In this document: positions 1 through 8,391 of the stretch, piece after piece
Position numbering within the stretch: position 1 is the stretch's first letter
Layout of the letters: every line of letters begins with the position of its first letter
Made by a program: the position numbers and the translations under genes
Source of the DNA: an uncultured Alphaproteobacteria bacterium
GTDB taxonomy: Bacteria; Pseudomonadota; Alphaproteobacteria; Rhodobacterales; Rhodobacteraceae
Direction of reading: 5' to 3'
Assembly (NCBI GenBank): GCA_902537415.1
Contig: CACBBC010000016.1
Span: 1-36,342, forward strand
DNA: 36,342 nucleotides
Notes under the pieces: generated by a model
Told to the model about the DNA's origin: nothing
The model's database searches: none
Seen by the model: the letters and a program-made list of their open reading frames with translations, nothing else

Positions 1-160
1 GGTTTCCTCTCAGAAATGGCTTATCACCAAAAAAATCATAAAGATGAGAGAGAAAAACCGTGTCAGCAAGTATGTCATTTTTTCGTCGATCTGCATACCT
101 TTCTCTTCTGAAAATTTTAGCAGGCTCAACTTTATTTTCGCGCCGTATAGTAAAGTGCAC
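1..160 (-). CDS. Partial unknown gene downstream of pccB
   Basis: A minus-strand frame stays open from just after pccB to the window edge and reads as a basic, protein-like sequence (contains FTIRRENKVEP and LADTVFLSHLYDFFGDKPF). There is no ATG. The first usual start codon is GTG at 160; the frame itself is open further up, to about 230, so a rarer start such as ATT is possible. The gene follows pccB on the same strand and could be in its operon. I do not recognise the family, and the C-terminus lies outside the window. A plus-strand frame across the same bases is low-complexity and hydrophobic and looks like a shadow. Confidence 0.4.
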   Translation of the reverse strand, partial: MHFTIRRENKVEPAKIFRRERYADRRKNDILADTVFLSHLYDFFGDKPFLRGN

Positions 161-216
161 CTTTGTTTGCTTTATTCCCGATGGAAATCCCCTATGCTTA
201 AAAATTTTATACCTCG

Positions 217-1749
217 TTATAGTGGAATATTGTCATGTTTTTTTTGTGGGTTTGATAATTTTTTATTCCTTAGGCTGGCGAACGCTCTCGCAATTCTACG
301 CCGTGTATTTCTTGGCATAATAACCTCATCTATAAATCCCTTTTCAGCCGCAACAAAAGGGTTGGCAAATCTCTCTTCATAAACTTTTCTATGGTTTTCT
401 AGCTTTCCACTATCGCCAAGATCCGCTCTATGTATTATTTCAACAGCACCCTTTGCCCCCATAACTGCAATTTCAGCAGTTGGCCAAGCATAATTGAAAT
501 CACCTCTGAGGTGCTTAGATGCCATAACATCGTATGCTCCACCGTATGCTTTTCTTGTTATAACAGTAACTTTAGGCACTGTAGCTTCTGCGTAAGCGAA
601 TAAAAGTTTAGCGCCATGCTTAATTACACCGCCATATTCCTGAGAGGTACCAGGCAGAAATCCTGGAACGTCTACGAAAGTTAAGATTGGTATCTCAAAT
701 GCATCACAGAAGCGAACAAATCGGGCAGCTTTACGAGAACTATCTATATCAAGACAGCCTGCTAGCACCATAGGTTGATTTGCTACAACTCCTACAGTTG
801 ACCCGTTCACCCTAATGAAACCAACTAGAATGTTCTTAGCAAATTCCTTCTGAATTTCAAAGAAGTCATTTTCATCAGCTATTTTAATTATCAATTCCTT
901 CATATCATATGGAGTGTTGGGGTTTTCAGGAACTAATGTATCCAGGGAATTTTCTGATCGGTTTATAGAGTCGTATACTTCTACAGTAGGGCTCTTGTCA
1001 GTATTATTAAGTGGAATAAAGTCGAAAAATCTTCTCACTTGTTTAAGCACAATGATATCGTTGTCATATGCCGCATCAGCAACACTTGATTTGCTGGTAT
1101 GCGTCTTTGCTCCGCCAAGTTCTTCTGCAGTTACCACCTCATTTGTAACAGCTTTGACTACATCTGGACCAGTGACAAACATGTAGCTTGAATTTTTTAC
1201 CATGAAAATAAAATCAGTCATAGCAGGCGAATAAACTGCTCCACCAGCACAAGGTCCCATAATTACGCTTATTTGCGGCACAACACCGGAAGCCAAAGTA
1301 TTTCTTTTGAACACCTCCGCATATCCAGCGAGAGAAGCCACACCCTCTTGTATTCTTGCACCACCGCTATCATTCAATCCAATCACTGGCGCCCTGTTTT
1401 GAACGGCCATATCCATAATCTTACAAATCTTTTTTGCATGACTTTCTGATAAAGATCCACCTAAAACAGTAAAATCTTGACTGAAAACATATACCAATCT
1501 ACCGTTGATCGTTCCCCACCCAGTGATTACCCCGTCACCCGGGATTTTTTGAGTTTCCATACCAAAATCAGTACAATTATGAGTTACAAACATATCAAAT
1601 TCTTCGAATGAATTACGATCAAGCAAAACCTCTAAGCGTTCCCTAGCTGTAAGTTTTCCTTTCTCATGCTGTGCTTCTACTCGTTTCTTTCCCCCACCAA
1701 GTCGTGCCTCTTCCCTACGTTTCTCAAGTTGCTGTAAAATGTTTTCCAT
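217..1749 (-). CDS. pccB: Propionyl-CoA carboxylase beta subunit (carboxyltransferase)
   Basis: This 510-residue protein is the biotin-dependent carboxyltransferase subunit. It moves CO2 from carboxybiotin to propionyl-CoA to give methylmalonyl-CoA in the cytoplasm. Length and layout fit the family: two crotonase-like halves, SGGARIQEG at about 128–136 and [11 protein letters not shown] at about 165–175 in the first, and [10 protein letters not shown] at about 369 and GGAYDVM at about 403–409 in the second (acyl-CoA and biotin sites). The start is ATG at 1749, 24 bases after the yebC stop, so the two are probably co-transcribed. The alpha subunit (biotin carboxylase, pccA) is not in the window and may lie beyond the left edge. 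A methylmalonyl-CoA decarboxylase or a geranyl/methylcrotonyl carboxylase is less likely, given the close match to PccB. Confidence 0.93.
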   Translation of the reverse strand: MENILQQLEKRREEARLGGGKKRVEAQHEKGKLTARERLEVLLDRNSFEEFDMFVTHNCTDFGMETQKIPGDGVITGWGTINGRLVYVFSQDFTVLGGSLSESHAKKICKIMDMAVQNRAPVIGLNDSGGARIQEGVASLAGYAEVFKRNTLASGVVPQISVIMGPCAGGAVYSPAMTDFIFMVKNSSYMFVTGPDVVKAVTNEVVTAEELGGAKTHTSKSSVADAAYDNDIIVLKQVRRFFDFIPLNNTDKSPTVEVYDSINRSENSLDTLVPENPNTPYDMKELIIKIADENDFFEIQKEFAKNILVGFIRVNGSTVGVVANQPMVLAGCLDIDSSRKAARFVRFCDAFEIPILTFVDVPGFLPGTSQEYGGVIKHGAKLLFAYAEATVPKVTVITRKAYGGAYDVMASKHLRGDFNYAWPTAEIAVMGAKGAVEIIHRADLGDSGKLENHRKVYEERFANPFVAAEKGFIDEVIMPRNTRRRIARAFASLRNKKLSNPQKKHDNIPL

Positions 1750-1773
1750 AATTGTCCTTACACGATAATATTT

Positions 1774-2520
1774 TTAACTTGAAAGAGCTTCAAGGTCTTC
1801 ATCTGAAGCCTCAAAGTTGCTAGTAACAGATCTCACGTCATCATCGTCTTCCAAGGCTTCGATCAATTTGGCTACTTTTTGTAATTGCTCGATACCTATT
1901 TTAATTGGTTCTTTGGCTTTCCATATTATCTTACTGCTTATATCTTCAAAATGACATTTCTCCATAAAGTTAGCAATGGTGTTTAATTCTTCTGTAGAAC
2001 AATAAATAAATGCCCTTTGATCATAAAACTCAACATCGTCTGCCCCTGCGTCTATTGCTTTTTCAAAAACTTCATCTTCACTTTGTGCCTTGAGATCGAA
2101 TGCGATTAACCCACATTGATCAAATAAGAATCCCACAGACCCACTTTCACCGAGGTTCCCACCATACTTAGAAAATAAAGAGCGCACATTAGACGCTGTT
2201 CTATTTCTGTTGTCAGTTAATGCTTCCACTATCACTGCAATGCCGCCAGAGGCATAGCCTTCGTATCGAATCTCATCCATATTTTCAAAATCTGAACTTT
2301 GAGACTTTTTAATTGCCCGATCTATAACATCTTTCGGCACAGAGTTCGATTTTGCCTCTCTTACTGCTAAACGTAATCTAGGGTTTTTTTCTGGATCAGC
2401 ATCGCCCATTTTTGCTGCAACCGTTATCTCCTTGGACAACTTGGAGAACAACTTAGATCTGGCCGCGTCTTGTCGACCCTTTCTATGCTGAATATTTGCC
2501 CATTTACTATGACCGGCCAT
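1774..2520 (-). CDS. yebC: YebC/PmpR family protein
   Basis: A 248-residue YebC/TACO1 family protein. The signature N-terminus [18 protein letters not shown] begins at ATG 2520, so the longer frame that starts five codons upstream is not used. Family length is about 245. The acidic C-terminal third ([17 protein letters not shown]) is typical. The family was first described as transcriptional regulators (PmpR). More recent work on YebC and mitochondrial TACO1 points to a role in translation through proline-rich stretches. It lies between ymdB (57 bases upstream) and pccB on the same strand. In many proteobacteria yebC sits with ruvC; that is not the case here. Confidence 0.93.
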   Translation of the reverse strand: MAGHSKWANIQHRKGRQDAARSKLFSKLSKEITVAAKMGDADPEKNPRLRLAVREAKSNSVPKDVIDRAIKKSQSSDFENMDEIRYEGYASGGIAVIVEALTDNRNRTASNVRSLFSKYGGNLGESGSVGFLFDQCGLIAFDLKAQSEDEVFEKAIDAGADDVEFYDQRAFIYCSTEELNTIANFMEKCHFEDISSKIIWKAKEPIKIGIEQLQKVAKLIEALEDDDDVRSVTSNFEASDEDLEALSS

Positions 2521-2577
2521 GTAAGTTTCTACCATAAAAATTTTTCATAAAACAACAAAAAAAACTATTATTCGTTA

Positions 2578-3381
2578 TTATGCTGAGCGTCCTAAAACTC
2601 CGCCGATCCTAATTGCTTTTATCTTTTTTGCCTTACCGTTTTTATTCAAATCCACTGTTACTCCGCACAGAGTGGCCTCTCCATTTGCCGGCGTAAATCT
2701 TCCACTAATTTGATTTTTCAAAAATCTCCGCATTGGTTCGGCTTTATCCATACCAATGATACTATTATAGTCACCAGACATTCCTGCATCAGACTGAAAT
2801 GCCGTTCCATTTTCTAAAATTCTTGTGTCCCCTGTAGGCACATGTGTATGAGTACCAATTACTAAACTTGCTTTGCCATCACAAAAATGGCCCACGGCCA
2901 TTTTCTCGGAGGTTGCCTCTGCATGTACATCTACAATTATACAATCCACATTTAGGCCAAGCTTATATTGAGAAAGTATATCTTCCAAGAATGGAAATGG
3001 GTCCAAGAATTTTTTTTTCATAAAAACACGTCCCAAAACCTGCAACACAAGTATTTTCTTATCATTTACCGAAAAAATTTGCCAGCCTTGCCCAGGACAA
3101 TCATCTGAATAATTAATTGGTCTAACTATTTGTTTTGTGTGTGCTAATAAAGGTATTATTTCTTTATTGTCATAGGCATGATCTCCTAGAGTGATGCAAT
3201 CGACAGAAGCATTCAACAAATCTTCTGCGTGGTTTGCAGATAGCCCTGCTCCAGAAGTTGCATTTTCTGCGTTCACGACAACAAAATCAATTTTTTCAGA
3301 AGAAACGAATTGATGAAGACTACTCTCTATTTTTTGCCTTCCTGTTTTCCCAACAATATCACCAAAAAAAGCTACTTTCAT
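2578..3381 (-). CDS. ymdB: YmdB-family metallophosphoesterase
   Basis: A 267-residue calcineurin-like phosphoesterase of the YmdB/TIGR00282 type. In Bacillus YmdB acts as a cyclic nucleotide phosphodiesterase (2',3'-cNMP and others). Visible metal-site motifs, in order, are FFGDIVGKTGR at the N-terminus (Asp), VVNAEN (Asn), LGDH (His), VDVHAEATSEK and GTHTHVPTGD (the two-His motif) near 190. Full length, no signal peptide, cytoplasmic. ATG start at 3381, 17 bases from the fau stop. The neighbourhood (fau upstream, yebC downstream) suggests a housekeeping operon. The physiological substrate in alphaproteobacteria is not established. Confidence 0.88.
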   Translation of the reverse strand: MKVAFFGDIVGKTGRQKIESSLHQFVSSEKIDFVVVNAENATSGAGLSANHAEDLLNASVDCITLGDHAYDNKEIIPLLAHTKQIVRPINYSDDCPGQGWQIFSVNDKKILVLQVLGRVFMKKKFLDPFPFLEDILSQYKLGLNVDCIIVDVHAEATSEKMAVGHFCDGKASLVIGTHTHVPTGDTRILENGTAFQSDAGMSGDYNSIIGMDKAEPMRRFLKNQISGRFTPANGEATLCGVTVDLNKNGKAKKIKAIRIGGVLGRSA

Positions 3382-3398
3382 GTTCTAGGTTTCTTCAT

Positions 3399-3983
3399 TT
3401 AAAATTGTTGGAAATAATCCATTCCTCTTTCAGTTAAAACTGCGTCTAGAGGAACATCATGAACCTCTGATGGTAGATCGTGATAACTTTTTTGCCCTGA
3501 AAACGCAAGTCCGATATATTTTACTCGCTTATTTCTTCTTAAATATTTTATTGTTCTATCGTAGAAGCCTCCACCATAACCTAGCCTCATTCCCTTAGAA
3601 TCATAAGCTAGAAGAGGACAAATGATTAGATCAGGAATTAAAGTCTGATCATTATCAGGTACAGATATTCCATAATGTCCAACAACCATTTCCTCTCCTG
3701 GACGCCAAGGTTTGAATATTAAAGGTTGTTTTTTATTTACAACCATTGGCAAGCAAACGGTTTTGTTTTTCATATCAAGATACTGTATCAACGAAAGGGG
3801 AATTATTTCGCTATTTATGGGATGATATAAAGCTACAACAAGATCAGACTTTTGACTCGAAATCCATTCATGGAAAAAGTGTGTAATTCTTTTGGCATAT
3901 TCCTCGTAGTGCAAAGCTTCATAGATTTTCCTTCTTTTACTAATCGCAATTTTTCTATGTTGTACTTTATCGATTTCAAACAA
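3399..3983 (-). CDS. fau: 5-formyltetrahydrofolate cyclo-ligase
   Basis: Converts 5-formyl-THF to 5,10-methenyl-THF with ATP (folate one-carbon metabolism). Conserved motifs are seen: YHPINSEI, LPMVV, FKPWRPGEEM, GISVP, DLIICPLLAYDSKGMRLGYGGGFYDRTI (read in pieces) and the C-terminal DVPLDAVLTE. The open frame reaches up to 4097, but those 38 extra codons coincide with a 6S RNA gene and are absent from the family. The likely start is TTG 3983 (or TTG 3986), preceded by AGAGGTGG a few bases upstream. This gives about 194 residues, the normal family length. The 6S RNA–fau order is a conserved proteobacterial arrangement, and the two may share a transcript. Confidence 0.88.
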   Translation of the reverse strand: MFEIDKVQHRKIAISKRRKIYEALHYEEYAKRITHFFHEWISSQKSDLVVALYHPINSEIIPLSLIQYLDMKNKTVCLPMVVNKKQPLIFKPWRPGEEMVVGHYGISVPDNDQTLIPDLIICPLLAYDSKGMRLGYGGGFYDRTIKYLRRNKRVKYIGLAFSGQKSYHDLPSEVHDVPLDAVLTERGMDYFQQF

Positions 3984-4001
3984 CAAACCACCTCTATAAA
4001 A

Positions 4002-4162
4002 AGGTGAGAACCAGCAAAACCGTATTTTTTTATCCTCGAGAGCCTGAATTAACAGGTGGGCATCGGGTATCAGAGGCCACGACCTTGACAGAGCCAACTC
4101 CCTTTCGAGATTTTAAGGCCACTAGGATTAAACTTTTACAAGAACGCCAGAACTCACAAACA
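4002..4162 (-). ncRNA. ssrS: 6S RNA (ssrS)
   Basis: About 160 bases directly upstream of fau, the classical site of 6S RNA. The ends pair: GUGAG (minus 4157–4153) with CUCAC (4008–4004), then a UU/UU internal loop, then CUGGC with GCUGG. Inside, AUCCU pairs with AGGAU and GGCCUU with AAGGUC. The 3' half carries GAUGCCCACCUG-UUAAUU-CAGG, a hairpin placed like the 3'-side central-bubble hairpin of E. coli 6S. GCCUUAAAA also recurs in the E. coli RNA. A TATATA -10-like element lies at minus 4174–4169, so transcription could begin near 4162. 6S RNA binds the sigma-70 holoenzyme and mimics an open promoter. The exact ends are my estimate. Confidence 0.72.
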
Positions 4163-4355
4163 CGACCATATATAATCTAAAAAAATTTTAAACAAGTTTT
4201 TAAACTAGCAGTTTTTATTGTACAGATAGGCCTTTAATGTAGAATAACACATGTATATCTAGCCAGCACAATAATATTCTAAAATAACTTTGTGTCTTTC
4301 AAAAAAAGCTGTTATTAAGTTCTTTTTTAACTTACTAATTACGGATATAAGTTAT
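4163..4355. other. Intergenic gap between 6S RNA and tRNA-His
   Basis: About 190 AT-rich bases between two divergent transcripts. They should hold the promoter of the 6S RNA (-10-like TATATA at 4169–4174, reading minus) and that of the tRNA-His/efp/suhB transcript on plus. I see no convincing -35/-10 pair for the tRNA and no coding frame worth calling. Confidence 0.5.
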
Positions 4356-4432
4356 GCCGATGTAGCTCAGTTGGTTAGAGCACTAGATTGTGGATCTAGG
4401 GGTCGTTGGTTCGAATCCAACCATCGGTACCA
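4356..4432 (+). tRNA. tRNA-His (GTG anticodon)
   Basis: A complete 77-base cloverleaf. The acceptor GCCGATG pairs with CATCGGT (with a G-T at the first pair), the anticodon stem is CTAGA/TCTAG with loop TTGTGGA (anticodon GTG), and the T arm is GTTGG-TTCGAAT-CCAAC. The CCA is encoded (4430–4432). The base before position 1 is T and the discriminator is A, so the universal G(-1):C73 identity pair of tRNA-His is absent. This is a known trait of one large alphaproteobacterial group. Its 3' end is only 23 bases from the efp start. Confidence 0.95.
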
Positions 4433-4455
4433 ATCTCGAAAAACAAGTAAAAAAT

Positions 4456-5019
4456 ATGGTCAAAATAAATGGAAATGAAATAAGAAAAGGAAATGTTATC
4501 GAGCATAAGAATGGTTTATGGATTGCAGTGAAAACATCTCATGTTAAGCCAGGTAAAGGTGGCGCTTTTGCTCAGGTAGAATTAAAAAACATTAGAACAA
4601 ACTCTAAATTAAATGAACGGTTCCGGTCAGCTGATAAGATTGAAAGAGTAAGACTTGAACAAAAGGACTACCAATTCTTATATAAAAGTGATGTAGACTT
4701 TATATTTATGGATAATAAAACTTTCGAACAAATCACAATCAAGGAAGATGCCTTAAACGTCATCTCCAATTTTCTCACAGAAGGATTAGTAGTTCAAATT
4801 GAATTTTTTGAAAATGAAGCTTTAAACGTTTCATTGCCTGAAAAATTGTCTTGTGTTGTAAAAGACACTGAACCTACAATTAAGGGACAAACTGCTGCAA
4901 ACAGCTCTAAACCAGCAATCCTCGATAACGGTTTGCGAATTATGGTTCCTCAATTTATTGCTGAAGGGGAATCAATAATAGTTTCTACTGAAACATGCGA
5001 ATATCTTGAGAGATCTTAA
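4456..5019 (+). CDS. efp: Elongation factor P
   Basis: A 187-residue EF-P, which binds the ribosome E/P site and rescues stalling at polyproline. The start is ATG 4456 (MVKINGNEIRKGN); the longer open frame upstream runs through the tRNA gene and is excluded. The loop VKPGKGGAF places Lys34 at the usual modification position (lysylated by EpmA/EpmB in many proteobacteria; neither enzyme is in this window). The three beta-barrel OB-type domains and the C-terminal EGESIIVSTETCEYLER are complete. There is no obvious ribosome-binding site in the 23 bases after tRNA-His, which suggests a shared primary transcript. suhB follows after 19 bases. Confidence 0.95.
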   Translation: MVKINGNEIRKGNVIEHKNGLWIAVKTSHVKPGKGGAFAQVELKNIRTNSKLNERFRSADKIERVRLEQKDYQFLYKSDVDFIFMDNKTFEQITIKEDALNVISNFLTEGLVVQIEFFENEALNVSLPEKLSCVVKDTEPTIKGQTAANSSKPAILDNGLRIMVPQFIAEGESIIVSTETCEYLERS

Positions 5020-5038
5020 GCACACCCAAAGGCGTTTT

Positions 5039-5842
5039 ATGCAAAACAATACTGCCAATTTAAACATAATGATAAAAGCTGCTAGGAAAGCCTCTAAATC
5101 ACTTATTAGAGATTTTAACGAAATCGAAAAGCTTCAGGTTGTATCAAAAAAAGCAGGTGACTTCGTATCAAAAGCTGATTTGAGAGCAGAAAAGATTATC
5201 AAAGAGGAATTACTTTCTGCGCGACCAAGTTACGGCTGGTGCGCTGAAGAAAGTCAGGAAATAGATGGAGAGGACCCTACGAGGAGATGGATAGTGGACC
5301 CATTAGATGGAACAACCAATTTTTTGCATGGCATTCCTCATTGGGCTATATCTATCGCTCTGGAGCACAAAAAGGAAATCGTTGCAGGAATAATTTATGA
5401 TCCTATTAAAGATGAATTGTTTTCTGCGCAGAAGGGCGGTGGGTCTTGGTTGAATGAACAAAGATTAAGAGTATCTAACAGAACTACGTTCCAGGAAATG
5501 TTGTTTTCTACAGGTATTCCTTTCGGTCAAAATGATAATCTACAAAATTCTCTTTCATCTATTGGTACTCTTATGCCTAGTTGCTCAGGGATAAGAAGAA
5601 ATGGTGCAGCTGCTTTGGATTTAGCATACGTTGCTGCTGGCAGATTTGATGGTTTTTGGGAACAAAACTTATCTCCCTGGGATATGGCAGCGGGAATAAT
5701 TCTTGTGAAAGAGGCAGGAGGGATTTTAGAAAGTATAGAAACAGATCAATCCCCCTTGGAAACCGGAAATATTATTTGCTCAAATAATCAGGAGACTGTC
5801 TTTAAAAAATTTTCTGAAATTATTAGATCTTCAATCCACTAG
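5039..5842 (+). CDS. suhB: Inositol monophosphatase family protein (SuhB)
   Basis: A 267-residue Mg2+-dependent phosphatase of the inositol-monophosphatase/SuhB family. Metal-site motifs are AEES (Glu70, Glu71), VDPLDGTTNF (from Asp87) and WDMAAG (214–219). The start ATG 5039 follows an AAAGG-type site; the frame is open 11 codons further up, but this would overlap efp. SuhB hydrolyses inositol-1-phosphate and in E. coli also acts in rRNA antitermination. efp–suhB is a common alphaproteobacterial pair. The 3' end overlaps the convergent ygfZ-like gene by 12 bases. Confidence 0.92.
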   Translation: MQNNTANLNIMIKAARKASKSLIRDFNEIEKLQVVSKKAGDFVSKADLRAEKIIKEELLSARPSYGWCAEESQEIDGEDPTRRWIVDPLDGTTNFLHGIPHWAISIALEHKKEIVAGIIYDPIKDELFSAQKGGGSWLNEQRLRVSNRTTFQEMLFSTGIPFGQNDNLQNSLSSIGTLMPSCSGIRRNGAAALDLAYVAAGRFDGFWEQNLSPWDMAAGIILVKEAGGILESIETDQSPLETGNIICSNNQETVFKKFSEIIRSSIH

Positions 5843-6631
5843 AGTTAGTGGTTGCCCAAAAACAGTTAATTTCTCCTCTTTGAAATCTTCCTTAATTTTA
5901 ATCAAACAGTAATTATTAGAAATACTGTATATTTCTCCCACAACCTTGCCATTAAAATAAATTTTTTTGTCCATCTTGTTTTCAGGAATGGTTGGAATAC
6001 GTCCACAATAAAGTTTATTTTTTAACTTCGCCTTATGTTTCATTCGTGCAGTCACTTCTTGGCCTATATAACAACCTTTTTTGAAGTCCACGCCTTTAAT
6101 TTTTTCAAAGTTCAACTCTAAAATATATGATTTCTCAGGGATCAATTCTATCCCTGTTTCCGGAATAAGGCTCTTTATTCTATTAGTCTCAAACTCCTCA
6201 AACCCTCTTCTCTCATTTGCAAACTCCTCCTTGAAATCATAACAACGCCAGCCCAGCATATTTGCTCTTGGGTCAGCAAAAGAACAGGTTTCTTGCGGCA
6301 CAGAACTAAGCACAACCTGACATGCTATATCAAAAATAGTCACATCAGAATTGAGTTTATAAAATTCTAGAAATTTTTTGAATGCTACAGCTCTAGACTG
6401 ATGGATATCGATAAAAATTTCCTTATTACCCAAAGAAAAAACAAAAAAATCAAACAAATATTTGCCTTGGGGAGACAAAATCGCAGTGTAAACAATACCC
6501 TCTTTCGATACTTTCTCAATATTGTTCGTAGTTAGTGCTTGTAGAAAATCAATTTTATCCTCTCCTTCTATGGCTAGAGTGGCTCTATTTTTGTCAACAA
6601 AGAAAAAATCAGTAACACCCGTTTTAATCAT
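5831..6631 (-). CDS. ygfZ: YgfZ/GcvT-like folate-binding protein
   Basis: A 266-residue member of the YgfZ (IBA57) family, tetrahydrofolate-binding proteins that help build or repair certain Fe–S clusters. The family motif KGCYIGQEV is present with Cys187. The N-terminal segment FLQALTTNNI with ILSPQGKYLFDFFV matches the GcvT-like fold. The ATG at 6631 overlaps the end of the upstream ABC exporter gene by 8 bases, which suggests translational coupling. The function is assigned by motif only, but the motif is specific. Confidence 0.88.
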   Translation of the reverse strand: MIKTGVTDFFFVDKNRATLAIEGEDKIDFLQALTTNNIEKVSKEGIVYTAILSPQGKYLFDFFVFSLGNKEIFIDIHQSRAVAFKKFLEFYKLNSDVTIFDIACQVVLSSVPQETCSFADPRANMLGWRCYDFKEEFANERRGFEEFETNRIKSLIPETGIELIPEKSYILELNFEKIKGVDFKKGCYIGQEVTARMKHKAKLKNKLYCGRIPTIPENKMDKKIYFNGKVVGEIYSISNNYCLIKIKEDFKEEKLTVFGQPLTLVD

Positions 6632-8381
6632 CGTTTTTCTTTTCTACTTGTGATTTGAATAAATTGGAATAAAGAGAATTCTCCAGCAATAACTTACTAT
6701 GCTTACCCTGTCCCACAATTTTTCCATTGTCCAAAACCAGTACTTTGTCGCTATCAACTATAGTAGATAATCTATGTGCTATTGTAATTGTAGTTGAATG
6801 CTTTGCAAGATTACTAAGGGATTTTTGAATCAACTCCTCTGACTTACTGTCCAAAGCCGAGGTTGGCTCATCTAAAAGAAGAAGGGGACTGTTCCTCAGG
6901 AAGGCACGGGCTATAGATATTCTTTGGCGTTGCCCTCCTGATAGAGTTGATCCTCTTGGGCCAACAACTGTGTTTAAACCATCTTTTAACTCATTAGTAA
7001 ATTCGTCAACATAAGCCATTTTAGCTGCCTCTCTGATTTCTCCGTCAGAAGCTGTTGGCTTTCCAAATCTAATATTTTCTAGTATTGTTTCGTCAAACAC
7101 CATCCCATCTTGACGTACAACAGAAATAAGGGAACGCAGATCCTTTAAGCAGAGCGCTTTAATATTAATTCCGTTAAGCTTTATAAGCCCACTACTTGGG
7201 TCTATCAACCTTGTAATAAGATTAAACAAAGTTGTTTTTCCGCTACCAGAATAGCCAACAACCGCATTTGATGTGCCCTCTTCAATCCCAAAAGTTATAT
7301 TTTCAAGAACTTTTTTATCTTCATAAGAAAAGTGTACCCTATCGAACTCAACTCCTATCTTATCAAATTTTTTTTCGACGCTGGACAATTTTGGAAAAAC
7401 TATTCTCGATTTTTCCTCAAAAATTTTAAATACACGTTCTAAGCTAGCCATGGCAACCTGAATATTACCTGAGACATTACTCAATCTTCTGAGAGGTTCA
7501 AAGATTAATGCCATAGCAGTGAAAAAACTCATGAACTCTCCTATAGTCTTTGACCCTGATGTGATATCGATAGCTCCAAAAACCATCACAGCTAAGAACC
7601 CGATTGCTGCTATGACATCAATCATGGCTGGGATACCCGCCATTCCAGCCTCGAGTCGAAGCCTTACTTTATGCGTAAGCTGAAGGATATCAAAAAATTT
7701 GTTGCGTTCACGCCCCTCAGCTCGGTTAAGCTTAATATCCGTTATGCCGTGGAATATCTCATCCAATCGTACGTTCGCTTTCGACTCATAGTCCCTATTT
7801 TCTCCTGCTCTGGATCTGACTAAGCCTTGTAGAAGCAAAATTGGTAAAACTAAAAATGGGAGGCCCAGAAAGGCAATTAACGACCATTTCCAATCAATAA
7901 AAAAAACGACAGCAAGCAAAGAGATTAATGAAAATCCGTCTCTTCCAACTGTCATAAATGCTTCTGCAACTGACTCAGATAAAGCTTTGCTGTCAGCTCT
8001 TACCCTATCCATAAGAATACCTGGTGAGTTTTTTTGATGGAACCCAACATCCATATTTAAAAGATGTGATACCATTCGATCCTGAATAACTTTAATAATT
8101 TTCTGAGAGACATTTACTGTCAAAAGCCTGTGAACGAATCCTGCTATGGCCCTAATTGAAAAAATGGAAAAGATTACGACTGCTACAAATAGGATGCTCG
8201 ATGTATCTTTAGAAACCAAAACATAATCAAATAAAAATTTAATTGAATAAGAAAGCAGCCCCAACATCGATCCTTCTATTGACATAAAAATCAATGCTAT
8301 AAATAGAAGAGCGAAATGCTCTCTTACGTATAAACTCCAGAACCATTTAAAAAGAGGCTTTTTGTCATCTTCAATATTCAT
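6624..8381 (-). CDS. MsbA-type ABC exporter (fused permease and ATPase)
   Basis: About 585 residues from ATG 8381. An N-terminal six-helix exporter domain (roughly 1–310) is followed by a nucleotide-binding domain with Walker A GYSGSGKTT (about 377), signature LSGGQRQR (about 479), Walker B LLLLDEPTSALD (about 497) and the H-loop IAHR (about 533). It acts as an inner-membrane homodimer. MsbA relatives flip lipid A or other lipids, but the substrate cannot be told from the sequence. The frame extends upstream to a TTG at 8435 preceded by AAAGG, which would overlap the phosphatase gene by 44 bases. I prefer ATG 8381 because the residues before it do not look like exporter sequence. It is the middle gene of a tight phosphatase–exporter–ygfZ unit. 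Confidence 0.88.
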   Translation of the reverse strand: MNIEDDKKPLFKWFWSLYVREHFALLFIALIFMSIEGSMLGLLSYSIKFLFDYVLVSKDTSSILFVAVVIFSIFSIRAIAGFVHRLLTVNVSQKIIKVIQDRMVSHLLNMDVGFHQKNSPGILMDRVRADSKALSESVAEAFMTVGRDGFSLISLLAVVFFIDWKWSLIAFLGLPFLVLPILLLQGLVRSRAGENRDYESKANVRLDEIFHGITDIKLNRAEGRERNKFFDILQLTHKVRLRLEAGMAGIPAMIDVIAAIGFLAVMVFGAIDITSGSKTIGEFMSFFTAMALIFEPLRRLSNVSGNIQVAMASLERVFKIFEEKSRIVFPKLSSVEKKFDKIGVEFDRVHFSYEDKKVLENITFGIEEGTSNAVVGYSGSGKTTLFNLITRLIDPSSGLIKLNGINIKALCLKDLRSLISVVRQDGMVFDETILENIRFGKPTASDGEIREAAKMAYVDEFTNELKDGLNTVVGPRGSTLSGGQRQRISIARAFLRNSPLLLLDEPTSALDSKSEELIQKSLSNLAKHSTTITIAHRLSTIVDSDKVLVLDNGKIVGQGKHSKLLLENSLYSNLFKSQVEKKNDD

Positions 8382-8391
8382 ACTAATAATT

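Noticed and set aside
44-382. Plus-strand frames at the left edge
   Set aside because: They run antisense to pccB and the partial minus-strand gene and read as low-complexity hydrophobic sequence without a family.
3984-4097. N-terminal extension of Fau to 232 residues
   Set aside because: Not found in the family and overlies the paired structure of a 6S RNA; a TTG with a strong ribosome site lies at 3983.
4290-4478. Plus-strand frame across tRNA-His
   Set aside because: It translates the tRNA sequence; typical false frame.
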